Shown: piece by piece, positions 24,136 through 32,685 of the stretch
Numbering within the stretch: position 1 is the first letter of the stretch
Layout: each line of letters begins with the position of its first letter
DNA from: Ga0077560 sp046330395
Lineage (GTDB): Bacteria > Actinomycetota > Thermoleophilia > Miltoncostaeales > Miltoncostaeaceae
Length of the DNA stretch: 64,000 nucleotides
Direction: 5' to 3'
NCBI GenBank assembly: GCA_046330395.1
Contig: JAXLSS010000020.1
Coordinates: 1 to 64,000, forward strand
Notes under the pieces: model-generated
Told to the model about the DNA's origin: nothing
Seen by the model: only the letters and a program-made list of their open reading frames with translations
The model's database searches: none
Program-made: the position numbers and the translations under genes

Positions 24136-25704
24136 GTGACCGCGGAGCATCCGCAGAACGACGAATCCAAGCGCGTCAAGTTCTTTGACACCACGCTGCG
24201 CGACGGCGAGCAGGCGCCGCGCATCACCCTGAACACCCGCGAGAAGCTGGAGATCGCCCACCAGCTCCGCAAGCTCGGCGTGGACGTCATCGAGGCCGGC
24301 TTCCCCATCACCTCACCCGGTGACTTCGAGGCCGTGCGGGCCATCGCCCAGGAGATCGAGGGCGTCACCATCGCCGGCCTGGCGCGCGCCAACGAGAAGG
24401 ACGTCCAGCGCGCCGGCGACGCCGTGCGGCACGCCCAGCGCGGGCGCATCCACACCTTCATCGCCACCAGCGACATCCACATGACCCACAAGCTCAAGAT
24501 GGACCGGGCGCGGGTGCTGGCCGCCGCCACCGACGCCGTGCGGCTGGCGCGCAGCATCGTGGAGGACGTGGAGTTCAGCTGCGAGGACGCCACCCGCTCG
24601 GACGTGACGTTCGTGGCCGAGGTGGTGGGCGCGGCGATCGGCGAGGGCGCCACCACCATCAACATCCCCGACACCGTGGGCTACACCATGCCGGACGAGT
24701 TCGGGGCGTTCCTCACGCGGCTGTACCAGCTGTGTCCCCAGCTGCGCGACGTGACGCTGTCGGTGCACTGCCACAACGACCTGGGGCTGGCGGTGGCCAA
24801 CTCGCTGGCCGGCATGCACGCCGGGGCCCGCCAGGTGGAGGGCTGCGTCAACGGCATCGGTGAGCGCGCCGGCAACGCCAGCCTGGAGGAGCTGGCCATG
24901 ATCCTGCGCACCCGCGCCGAGGACGTGGGCGGGCTGTGGTGCAACATCGACACCACCGAGATCACCAAGAGCTCGCGCCTGGTGAGCAGGCTCACCGGCT
25001 ACGTGGTGCAGCCCAACAAGGCGGTGGTGGGGCGCAACGCCTTCGCGCACGAGGCGGGCATCCACCAGCACGGCGTGCTGGCCAACCCGCTGACCTACGA
25101 GATCATGGACGCCACCAGCGTGGGGTTGGCCCAGAACTCCATCGTGCTGGGCAAGCACTCGGGGCGCCACGCCCTGCGCAACGCCCTGTCCGAGCTGGGG
25201 TACGACCTGGAGCCGGACGCCCTGGACGCCGCGTTCGTCCGGTTCAAGGACGTGGCCGACCGCAAGGGCGAGATCTCCGCCGCCGACATCGAGGCGCTGG
25301 TGAGCGACGAGATGCGCACGGAGGGCCCGGTGGGGCAGCGGCTGGACCACATGGAGGTGCGCACGGGCACCGGCGCGCCCACGGCCGCCGTGGTTGTGGT
25401 GGACGCCGACGGTGAGCGCCACACCGGCCAGGGGGAGGGCGACGGGCCCGTCAACGCCCTGATGAAGGCCATCGACGCCGCCATCGGCACCGAGGGCACG
25501 CTGCTGGAGTACCAGGTGTCCGCCGTCACCGGCGGCACCGACGCCCTGGGCGAGGCCCGGGTGGTGTGTGACATCGGCGGGCGCACGTTCGCCGGCCAGG
25601 GGGTATCAACCGACGTGCTGGAGGCCAGTGCGATCGCGTACCTGCGGGCGGTGGACGCCAGTCGCCGCGCCCAGGACGACCGCGTCGCGGCCGAGGGGGT
25701 GTAG
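24136..25704 (+). CDS. leuA: 2-isopropylmalate synthase
   Basis: This 522-residue enzyme condenses acetyl-CoA with 2-oxoisovalerate, the first committed step of leucine synthesis. The HMGL-like TIM barrel is shown by FFDTTLRDGEQAPRITLN, the metal-binding HCHNDLGLAVANSL and GERAGNASLEE. The C-terminal ~130 residues form the leucine-binding regulatory domain (VSAVTGGTDALGEA, GQGVSTDVLEASAIAYL). It is the LeuA type I form, distinct from the CimA homologue at 35.1 kb. GTG 24136 has GGGAGGTCGAGAC upstream. It heads leuA-leuC-leuD and is preceded by a Leu-rich leader ORF. Confidence 0.95.
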   Translation: MTAEHPQNDESKRVKFFDTTLRDGEQAPRITLNTREKLEIAHQLRKLGVDVIEAGFPITSPGDFEAVRAIAQEIEGVTIAGLARANEKDVQRAGDAVRHAQRGRIHTFIATSDIHMTHKLKMDRARVLAAATDAVRLARSIVEDVEFSCEDATRSDVTFVAEVVGAAIGEGATTINIPDTVGYTMPDEFGAFLTRLYQLCPQLRDVTLSVHCHNDLGLAVANSLAGMHAGARQVEGCVNGIGERAGNASLEELAMILRTRAEDVGGLWCNIDTTEITKSSRLVSRLTGYVVQPNKAVVGRNAFAHEAGIHQHGVLANPLTYEIMDATSVGLAQNSIVLGKHSGRHALRNALSELGYDLEPDALDAAFVRFKDVADRKGEISAADIEALVSDEMRTEGPVGQRLDHMEVRTGTGAPTAAVVVVDADGERHTGQGEGDGPVNALMKAIDAAIGTEGTLLEYQVSAVTGGTDALGEARVVCDIGGRTFAGQGVSTDVLEASAIAYLRAVDASRRAQDDRVAAEGV

Positions 25705-25706
25705 GG

Positions 25707-27113
25707 ATGGGCAAGACGCTGTTCCAGAAGGTGTGGGATGCGCACGAGGTGCGCCCCGGGCTGCTGTACATCGACCTGCACCTGGTGCACGAGGTCACCT
25801 CGCCGCAGGCGTTCGACGGCCTGCGGATGGCGGGCCGGCGCGTGCGGCGCCCCGACCGCACCCTCGCCACGGTCGACCACAACGTGCCCACGCTGGGCCG
25901 TGAGGACGGCATCGAGGACCCGCTGTCGCGCACCCAGATCGAGGCGCTCGAGCGCAACTGCGCCGAGTTCGGGGTGCCGCTGTTCTCCATCCACTCGCCC
26001 CGGCAGGGCATCGTGCACGTCATCGGACCTGAGCTGGGCCTCACCCAGCCGGGCATGACCATCGTGTGCGGCGACTCCCACACGGCCACCCACGGGGCCT
26101 TCGGGGCCCTGGCGTTCGGCATCGGCACCTCCGAGGTTGAGCACGTGCTGGCCACCCAGACCCTGCCGCAGTCGCTCCCCAAAACCATGCGCGTGCGCAT
26201 CGAGGGCGACCTCCCGGTGGGGGTGGGTGCCAAGGACCTGATCCTCGGCACCATCGGGCAGCTGGGCGTGTCGGGCGCCCAGGGCTACGTGGTGGAGTAC
26301 GCCGGCTCGGCCATCCGCGGCCTGTCCATGGAGGGCCGCATGACCGTGTGCAACATGAGCATCGAGTGGGGTGCGCGCGCCGGGATGATCGCCCCCGACG
26401 ACGTCACGTTCCGCTACGTGGCCGGGCGCCCGGCGGCGCCGGAGGACTTCGAGGCGGCCGTGGCCGGCTGGCGCAGCCTGGCCACCGACCCCGACGCGGT
26501 GTTCGATCGCGAGGAGGTCATCGACGCCACGGCCCTGGTGCCGCAGGTGACCTGGGGCACGCACCCCGGTCAGGTGGCGCCCATCACCGGCCGGGTGCCC
26601 AACCCCGAGGACTACGACGACGCCATCGAGCGGGAGTCCACGCGCCGGGCGCTGGAGTACATGGGCCTGGATGGGGGCGAGGCGCTGGAGGACATCGCCA
26701 TCGACACGGTGTTCCTGGGGTCGTGCACCAACGGGCGCATCGAGGACCTGCGCACCGCCGCCGGCATCGTGCGGGGCCGGCACGTGGCCGACCGCGTGCG
26801 CGCCATGGTGGTGCCGGGGTCCATGGCCGTGAAGGCCCAGGCCGAGCAGGAGGGGCTGGACGCCGTCTTCCGCGCGGCCGGGTTCGAGTGGCGCGACGCG
26901 GGGTGCTCGATGTGCCTGGGAATGAACCCGGACATCCTGCAGCCGGGCGAGCGCTGCGCGTCCACCAGCAACCGCAACTTCGAGGGCCGCCAGGGCAAGG
27001 GCGGCCGCACCCACCTGGTGTCGCCCGCCATGGCGGCCGCGGCGGCCATCACCGGCCACCTGGTGGACGTGCGCAACATCGGCGCCGAGCTGGCGCCGGC
27101 GGGGGGGAACTGA
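25707..27113 (+). CDS. leuC: 3-isopropylmalate dehydratase large subunit
   Basis: This 468-residue aconitase-family protein holds the [4Fe-4S] cluster and, with LeuD, isomerises 2- to 3-isopropylmalate. The Fe-S cysteines are in FLGSCTNGRIEDL and CSMCLGMNPD. Other family motifs are present (VCGDSHTATHGAFGALAFGI, TSNRNFEGRQG). It follows leuA by two bases and precedes leuD by two bases. It may also serve citramalate isomerisation in the CimA route, which is inference. Confidence 0.96.
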   Translation: MGKTLFQKVWDAHEVRPGLLYIDLHLVHEVTSPQAFDGLRMAGRRVRRPDRTLATVDHNVPTLGREDGIEDPLSRTQIEALERNCAEFGVPLFSIHSPRQGIVHVIGPELGLTQPGMTIVCGDSHTATHGAFGALAFGIGTSEVEHVLATQTLPQSLPKTMRVRIEGDLPVGVGAKDLILGTIGQLGVSGAQGYVVEYAGSAIRGLSMEGRMTVCNMSIEWGARAGMIAPDDVTFRYVAGRPAAPEDFEAAVAGWRSLATDPDAVFDREEVIDATALVPQVTWGTHPGQVAPITGRVPNPEDYDDAIERESTRRALEYMGLDGGEALEDIAIDTVFLGSCTNGRIEDLRTAAGIVRGRHVADRVRAMVVPGSMAVKAQAEQEGLDAVFRAAGFEWRDAGCSMCLGMNPDILQPGERCASTSNRNFEGRQGKGGRTHLVSPAMAAAAAITGHLVDVRNIGAELAPAGGN

Positions 27114-27115
27114 CC

Positions 27116-27715
27116 ATGCAGCCGTTCACACGCGTCACCGGCATCGGGGTCCCGCTGGACCGCGCCGACATCGACACCGACCAGATCATCCCCAAGCAGT
27201 TCCTCAAGCGCATCGAGCGCACGGGGTTCGGGGAGTTCCTGTTCTTCGACTGGCGGGGGGAGCCCGGCTTCACGCTGGACCAGCCCGAGTACGCCGGCGC
27301 CGAGATCCTGGTGACCGAGCGCAACTTCGGGTGCGGCAGCTCCCGCGAGCACGCACCGTGGGCCCTGGAGGATTTCGGCTTCCGCGCCATCATCGCGCCC
27401 AGCTTCGCCGACATCTTCCGCACCAACTGCACCAAGATCGGCCTGCTGCCGGTGGTGCTCACGGAGGAGCAGGTGCGGGAGATCCTCGCCCAGCTCACAG
27501 CGGCGCCCGGTGCGAAGCTCACCGTCGACCTTGAGGCCAACGAGGTGTCGGCCCCCGACGGCCGCCGCTACCCGTTCACCATCGACCCGGACCTCCGCGA
27601 GCGGTTGCTCAACGGCTGGGACGACATCTCGCTGACGCTCGCCAACGACGACGAGATCACCGTGTACGAGGACCGGCGCGAGCGGCAGGGGCCCGTCACC
27701 ACGCGCTTCGCCTGA
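27116..27715 (+). CDS. leuD: 3-isopropylmalate dehydratase small subunit
   Basis: This 199-residue swivel-domain partner of LeuC shows DIDTDQIIPKQFLKRI, the conserved NFGCGSSREHAPWAL and a FADIFRTNCTKIGLLPV segment. A G-run ribosome-binding site lies just before ATG 27116. It is the last gene of leuACD and is followed within 10 bases by a strong GC hairpin. Confidence 0.96.
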   Translation: MQPFTRVTGIGVPLDRADIDTDQIIPKQFLKRIERTGFGEFLFFDWRGEPGFTLDQPEYAGAEILVTERNFGCGSSREHAPWALEDFGFRAIIAPSFADIFRTNCTKIGLLPVVLTEEQVREILAQLTAAPGAKLTVDLEANEVSAPDGRRYPFTIDPDLRERLLNGWDDISLTLANDDEITVYEDRRERQGPVTTRFA

Positions 27716-27724
27716 TGCACGTGT

Positions 27725-27746
27725 GGGGCGCGCCGCGGCGCGCCCC
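27725..27746. terminator. strong hairpin between leuD and TolB-like gene
   Basis: GGGGCGCG pairs with CGCGCCCC across a short CCGCGG loop. It lies between two convergent genes and could stop transcription from both sides. Confidence 0.65.
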
Positions 27747-27757
27747 CCACGGCGGTG

Positions 27758-28778
27758 CTACGGGGTGGGCGTGGAGGGTGCCGGCAGGGTGGGCGTGGCC
27801 CCCGGGGCCGCGGGCGTCCCCCAGGCGGCGCCGCTCTCGAAGGACGTGTCGCTGGTGAGCTGCACGGCGGGGGTGACCCCGTCCAGGTACCCCACCCACA
27901 CGTCCACGTTGCACGCCTTACCGGGGCATTTGGTGTCCACGTTGTACGTGTACCGGGTGCCGTCCGGTGAGACCCGGGGCTGGTAGTCGTCGCCCTTGCG
28001 GTTGGTGAGCCGCTTCAGGTCACCACCCGAGGCCGACACGCTCCAGATCTCGAGGTTGTAGCGGATGTCGGACGCCAGCGAGGCGGGGCGGCGCGGCACC
28101 TTGGCGCTCTCGCGGGAGAACAGCACGCGCTGGCCGTCGGGCGTGAAGTCCGGCTCGCCGTCGGCGCCGCGGCTGGCCACCAGCTGGCGCTGGTTGGTGC
28201 CGTCGGCGTTCATCACGTAGATGTCGGCGTTGGGGCGGCTGCCGGTGAGGCGGTCGTAGACGATCCTGGTGCCGTCCGGCGACCAGGCGGGCATGGACTC
28301 GCCGTAGAACACCCGCTTCTTGACGATGCGGTGCGCCGCGCTGCCGTCGATGTTCATCATCCACACGGCGCTGGGGTGGTTGCCCAGGCGGCGCGTGAAG
28401 GCGATCTTCGTGCCGTCGGGGAGATGCGCGGCGTGCGGTCGAACCCGGCGCCGCGGCTGATCTGCCGGAGGTTGGAGCCATCGGGTGCCACGGCCCAGAT
28501 GTGCGCGGTCTTGCCGCGCGGGTCCATGCGCTGGAACACGATGGTGGCGCCGTCCTTCGACCAGTCGGGGTTGACGTCGCGGTCACGGCCAGAGGTGATC
28601 GGCACCGCCGGGCTGACACCGTCGGCGACGTACAGGTCGCTGGTGAACCCGCCGGAGTAGACGGCGCGGAACCCCTGCAGGGGTTGGTGGGGGCCTGGGC
28701 GGACCCCGCGGCGGCGGTGGCCAGGAGCGCGGCGGCACCCGTCATCCAGGCCGCGCGCAGACGTGTTCTGGAGATCAT
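27758..28778 (-). CDS. secreted TolB-like WD40/PD40 beta-propeller protein, two frameshifts as written
   Basis: This protein of about 340 residues has a signal peptide (MISRTRLRAAWM followed by an Ala-rich helix ending AGSAQA). Repeated TolB-type blades follow: NPDWSKDG, PRISPDG, PAWSPDGTRIVYDR, PDFTPDGQRVLFSR and PRVSPDGTRYTY. It is a secreted or surface propeller that probably binds partners; no enzyme motif is visible. Two single-base deletions in C runs, near 28,686 and 28,428 on the written strand, break the frame. Restoring one C at each gives a continuous protein. TACGGT lies six bases before ATG 28778, a leaderless layout. Confidence 0.75.
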
Positions 28779-28862
28779 GACGGCACCGTAGTGACCGGAG
28801 GGGCGCCGCGGCATCGACGTTTGGGGGGTTTCGTCACATCACGCACCTGCCGATAGGGGGTC

Positions 28863-29393
28863 ATGAGCCTGTCCGCCCGCCACACCGCGCCGGCCGCCGC
28901 CGGTGCCGAGCGGTCCCTGCCGCTCCCGCCCATCCTGCTGGTGGTGGGTGCCGCCCTGGCCGTCGGTGGCCTGTCGGCCCCCTGGTACCGCCTGAGCCTG
29001 CCGCCCGGGTTCATGACCAGCCTGGTGCGCCAGCTGGTGCCCAACGACTCCACGGGGTTGTTCACCGCGGGGGCCAACCGCATCGAGGCGCTGAACCGTT
29101 CGGGCGCGCTGCAGGTGTCCGGCTGGCAGGCCTTCCACCAGATCGACCTCATCATCGCCGGCCTGGCGGCCGTGGCGGTGCTGTCGCTGGTGCTCACCCA
29201 CATGCGCCAGCTGCACCGGTTCCCCACCGACACGGTCACGGCCGTCGGCGCCGCCATCGTGGGCCTGGTGGTGTTCCGGGTGGTGCACCCGCCGGGGCCC
29301 TCCGAGTACCTGCACACCATGTGGGGCGCCTGGTGCACCCTGGCCGGCGGCGTGCTGGTGGTGCTGGGCGCCCGCCTGGCGCATCGTCCCTGA
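28863..29393 (+). CDS. four-helix membrane protein, unknown function
   Basis: This 176-residue protein has a hydrophobic segment (~residues 22-40), a ~60-residue loop with WYRLSLPPGF, then three more hydrophobic segments (~95-113, 122-138 and 150-170). The loop between TM1 and TM2 is likely outside the cell. I do not recognise the family, though similar four-helix proteins of unknown role are common in actinobacteria. It is divergent from the TolB-like gene and lies 75 bases before leuB. AGGGGG just before the ATG may serve as a ribosome-binding site. Confidence 0.6.
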   Translation: MSLSARHTAPAAAGAERSLPLPPILLVVGAALAVGGLSAPWYRLSLPPGFMTSLVRQLVPNDSTGLFTAGANRIEALNRSGALQVSGWQAFHQIDLIIAGLAAVAVLSLVLTHMRQLHRFPTDTVTAVGAAIVGLVVFRVVHPPGPSEYLHTMWGAWCTLAGGVLVVLGARLAHRP

Positions 29394-29468
29394 CCGCCGC
29401 CTGAGCGCGCCGCGGGGCCCGGCGGTGCACTAGCCTCCCCGGGGTTTTCCGCGAGATGGGGAGTGCGC

Positions 29469-30521
29469 GTGCGCGACGTGAACGTGGTGGTGCTGGCCGG
29501 TGACGGCATCGGTCCCGAGGTGATCGAGCAGGCCCAGCGGGCCGTGGAGGCCGTTGCGCCGGATGCGGGGTTGCGCGTCCACTGGCGGCCGGAGCTGATG
29601 GGCGGGTGCTCCATCGACGCGCACGGCACGGCGCTGACCGACGCGGTGCTGGCCGCGTGCACTGCGGCCGACGCGGTGCTGCTGGGCGCCGTGGGCGGTC
29701 CCAAGTGGGACAGCACCGACCCCGACGCCCCGCGTCCCGAGCAGGGGCTTCTGGGCCTGCGGGCCGGCATGGGGCTGTTCGCCAACCTGCGGCCCGTCAA
29801 GCCCCTGGAGGCGCTGTACGACGCCAGCCCGCTGCGCCGGGACCGCATCGCCGGCACCGACCTGCTGGTGGTGCGCGAGCTCACCGGCGGCATCTACTTC
29901 GGCGAGCGTGGCCGCCGCGGCGACATGGCCTTCGACACCTGTGCCTACAGCCGCGACGAGATCGCGCGGGTGGCCGAGGTGGCCTTCGCGGCCGCCAAGG
30001 GGCGCCGGGGCCGCCTCACCTCGGTGGACAAGGCGAACGTGCTGGAGAGCTCGCGGCTGTGGCGCGAGGTGGTGACCGAGGTGGCCGCCGGCCACCCCGA
30101 GGTCACCCTGGACCACCTGCTGGTCGACAACGCGGCGATGCAGCTGGTGAGCCGCCCCGCCGACTTCGACGTGATCGTCACCGAGAACATGTTCGGCGAC
30201 ATCCTCAGCGACGAGGCCGCCATGATCACCGGCAGCATCGGCCTGCTGCCGTCGGCCAGCCTGGGCGCGGGCACCAACGGCCTGTACGAGCCGGTGCACG
30301 GCTCGGCCCCGGACATCGCCGGCCGCGGCTGGGCCAACCCCATGGCCACCGTCCTGTCGGCCGCGATGATGCTGCGCCACTCCCTGGACGCCCCGGAGGC
30401 GGCCGCACGGCTGGAGGACGCCGTCAACCGGGCGCTGGCCGAGGGTGCCCGCGGCCGCGACCTGGGCGGTGAGATGGGCAGCGCCGAGATCGGCGACCGC
30501 CTGCTGGCGCTGCTGGGGTAG
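29469..30521 (+). CDS. leuB: 3-isopropylmalate dehydrogenase
   Basis: This 350-residue NAD-dependent decarboxylating dehydrogenase makes 2-oxoisocaproate in leucine synthesis and may also act on the citramalate-derived intermediate. It shows VLAGDGIGPEV, the substrate Arg region RELTGGIYFGERG, SVDKANVLE and the cofactor loop YEPVHGSAPDIAGRGWANP. GTG 29469 is chosen because GGGGAG ends five bases before it; GTG 29463 is too close to the ribosome-binding site. It is separated from leuACD by two unrelated genes. A TAGCCT box is at 29431. Confidence 0.95.
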   Translation: MRDVNVVVLAGDGIGPEVIEQAQRAVEAVAPDAGLRVHWRPELMGGCSIDAHGTALTDAVLAACTAADAVLLGAVGGPKWDSTDPDAPRPEQGLLGLRAGMGLFANLRPVKPLEALYDASPLRRDRIAGTDLLVVRELTGGIYFGERGRRGDMAFDTCAYSRDEIARVAEVAFAAAKGRRGRLTSVDKANVLESSRLWREVVTEVAAGHPEVTLDHLLVDNAAMQLVSRPADFDVIVTENMFGDILSDEAAMITGSIGLLPSASLGAGTNGLYEPVHGSAPDIAGRGWANPMATVLSAAMMLRHSLDAPEAAARLEDAVNRALAEGARGRDLGGEMGSAEIGDRLLALLG

Positions 30522-30531
30522 GCCCGCGCGT

Positions 30532-30560
30532 CGCCCGGGGCCCCGTGCGGGTCCCGGGCG
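30532..30560 (+). terminator. hairpin after leuB
   Basis: CGCCCGGG (30532-30539) pairs with CCCGGGCG (30553-30560), and a further CCC/GGG inner stem closes a five-base loop. It lies between leuB and ilvD. Confidence 0.5.
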
Positions 30561-30572
30561 GCACGGTGCGCG

Positions 30573-30578
30573 TACCAT
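30573..30578 (+). promoter_or_regulatory. candidate -10 box of ilvD
   Basis: TACCAT lies 42 bases upstream of ATG 30621 and leaves a short leader containing an AAGGGGA ribosome-binding site. Confidence 0.35.
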
Positions 30579-30620
30579 GCGCGGTTCAGTGGTCACCGCG
30601 ACAAGGGGACGCGTCAGGCA

Positions 30621-32462
30621 ATGCCCGTGCTTCGATCCCGCACCTCCACCCACGGCCGCAACATGGCGGGGGCACGCGCCCTGTGGCGCGCCACCGGCCT
30701 GCAGGACACCGACTTCGGCAAGCCCATCGTGGCCATCGCCAACTCCTTCACCCAGTTCGTGCCGGGGCACGTGCACCTGAAGGACATGGGGGGCCTGGTG
30801 GCCGGGGCCATCGCCGAGGCCGGCGGGGTGGGCCGCGAGTTCAACACCATCGCGGTGGACGACGGCATCGCCATGGGGCACGGGGGGATGCTGTACTCGC
30901 TGCCCAGCCGTGAGCTCATCGCCGACTCGGTGGAGTACATGGTGAACGCGCACACCGCGGACGCCCTGGTGTGCATCAGCAACTGCGACAAGATCACGCC
31001 GGGCATGCTGCTGGCCGCCCTGCGGCTCAACATCCCCACGGTGTTCGTCAGCGGCGGGGCCATGGAGGCGGGGCGGGCCGTGGTGAACGGCGACGGCACC
31101 GTCAGCTCGCTGGACCTGGTGGACGCCATGGTGAAGGCGTCCGACCCCAGCATCACCGATGCGCAGATGGACATCATCGAGCGCTCGGCGTGTCCCACCT
31201 GCGGGTCGTGCAGCGGCATGTTCACGGCCAACTCCATGAACTGCCTCATGGAGGCGATCGGGCTGGCCCTTCCCGGAAACGGCTCCACGCTGGCCACCGC
31301 GGCGCAGCGGCGCGAGCTGTTCCTTCGCGCCGGCCGCCTGGTGGTGGACCTGTGCGGACGCTGGTACGGGGACGACGACGCCTCGGTGCTGCCGCTGTCG
31401 ATCGCCACCAAGGCCGCCTTCGAGAACGCCATGCGCGTGGACATCGCCATGGGCGGGTCCACCAACACCGTGCTGCACCTGCTGGCCGCCGCACGCGAGG
31501 CCGGGGTGGACTTCGGCCAGGACGACATCGACCGCCTGTCGCGTGTCACGCCCTGCATCTGCAAGGTGGCGCCCAGCTCGGAGCGCTACTACATGGAGGA
31601 CGTGCACCGCGCCGGCGGCATCGCCGCCATCATGGGTGAGCTGGACCGCGGCGGCCTGCTGGACCGCGCGGTGCACGCCGTGCACGCGCCCGACCTGACC
31701 TCATGGCTGGCCGACTGGGACATCCGGGGCGGCGCGGCCACCCCCGAGGCGCTGGAGCTGTTCCACGCGGCGCCGGGTGGGGTGCGCACCACCGAGCCGT
31801 TCGGCTCCACCAATCGCTGGGACACCCTGGACACCGATGCGGCCGAGGGCTGCATCCGCGCCGTGGCCAACCCGTACACCGCCGACGGTGGCCTGGCCAT
31901 CCTCACCGGCAACCTGGCCCCCGACGGCTGCGTGGTGAAGACCGCCGGCGTGCCCGAGCACCAGTTCCGGTTCCGCGGCACGGCCCGTGTGAGCGAATCC
32001 CAGGAGGAGGCGGTGGCCAACATCCTCAACGGCAAGGTGGCCGAGGGGGACGTGGTGATCGTGCGCTATGAGGGGCCGCGGGGCGGCCCGGGCATGCAGG
32101 AGATGCTGTACCCCACCAGCTACCTCAAGGGCCGGGGTCTGGGCCCCAAGTGCGCGCTCATCACCGACGGCCGTTTCTCGGGCGGCTCGTCGGGGCTGTC
32201 CATCGGCCATGTCTCGCCCGAGGCGGCCGCGGGCGGCGCCATCGGGCTGGTGGAGGACGGGGACGTCATCGAGATCTCCATCCCCGACCGCAGCATCACC
32301 CTGTGCGTGGACGACGACGAGCTGGCGCGCCGCCGCGCCGCCCGTGACGCCGCGGGCTGGGTGCCCGTCGCGCGCACCCGCGAGGTGTCCGCGGCGCTGC
32401 GCATCTACGCGTCGATGGCGCTGTCGGCCGACCAGGGCGCGGCCCGCCTGCTGCCGAGCTGA
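30621..32462 (+). CDS. ilvD: dihydroxy-acid dehydratase
   Basis: This 613-residue Fe-S enzyme dehydrates dihydroxy acids to 2-oxo acids in valine, leucine and isoleucine synthesis. Cluster and family motifs are intact: ISNCDKITPGML, CPTCGSCSGMFTANSMNCL, MGGSTNTVLHLLA and the C-terminal DGRFSGGSSGLSIGHVSPEA. AAGGGGA precedes the ATG with a slightly long spacing. Length matches the long IlvD type. An inverted-repeat element begins at its stop codon. Confidence 0.97.
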   Translation: MPVLRSRTSTHGRNMAGARALWRATGLQDTDFGKPIVAIANSFTQFVPGHVHLKDMGGLVAGAIAEAGGVGREFNTIAVDDGIAMGHGGMLYSLPSRELIADSVEYMVNAHTADALVCISNCDKITPGMLLAALRLNIPTVFVSGGAMEAGRAVVNGDGTVSSLDLVDAMVKASDPSITDAQMDIIERSACPTCGSCSGMFTANSMNCLMEAIGLALPGNGSTLATAAQRRELFLRAGRLVVDLCGRWYGDDDASVLPLSIATKAAFENAMRVDIAMGGSTNTVLHLLAAAREAGVDFGQDDIDRLSRVTPCICKVAPSSERYYMEDVHRAGGIAAIMGELDRGGLLDRAVHAVHAPDLTSWLADWDIRGGAATPEALELFHAAPGGVRTTEPFGSTNRWDTLDTDAAEGCIRAVANPYTADGGLAILTGNLAPDGCVVKTAGVPEHQFRFRGTARVSESQEEAVANILNGKVAEGDVVIVRYEGPRGGPGMQEMLYPTSYLKGRGLGPKCALITDGRFSGGSSGLSIGHVSPEAAAGGAIGLVEDGDVIEISIPDRSITLCVDDDELARRRAARDAAGWVPVARTREVSAALRIYASMALSADQGAARLLPS

Positions 32463-32621
32463 GCCTGAATCCGCCGGTTCTCGCGGCGCGATGCGCCCGG
32501 ATCACTGTCGCCATGCGGATTCCCGGCCGACCCGAGGGATCGCCCTACGGGTGCGTCCAGGAATCCACCTGACTCCGCGCCCGAACGCCTCACATCCACG
32601 ATTCCTCGACGGATTCAGGCT
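32462..32621. repeat. 160-bp segment bounded by 12-bp inverted repeats
   Basis: AGCCTGAATCCG at 32462-32473 is the exact inverse of CGGATTCAGGCT at 32610-32621. The segment holds further GGATTC/GAATCC copies (near 32,517 and 32,562) and no gene. It starts at the ilvD stop codon. It may be a small MITE-like element or a long regulatory stem; no clear target duplication is seen. Confidence 0.4.
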
Positions 32622-32632
32622 GAGTCCCGCAC

Positions 32633-32662
32633 CCCCGGCGGGCGGTCCACCGCCCGCCGGGG
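32633..32662. terminator. 13-bp perfect hairpin terminator
   Basis: A perfect 13-bp stem with loop TCCA lies between ilvD and the convergent membrane protein gene. No T-tract. It probably works in both directions. Confidence 0.7.
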
Positions 32663-32685
32663 TGCCGTCGCGCCGGCGTGGGTGC

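Noticed and set aside
28020..28814. 264-residue ORF starting with the TolB-like signal peptide
   Set aside because: Only the first ~33 residues are real; beyond the C-run frameshift it becomes an Arg/Pro-rich shadow frame.
29430..31685. 751-residue minus-strand ORF
   Set aside because: Antisense of leuB and ilvD; no protein-like motifs, and both sense genes are clear.
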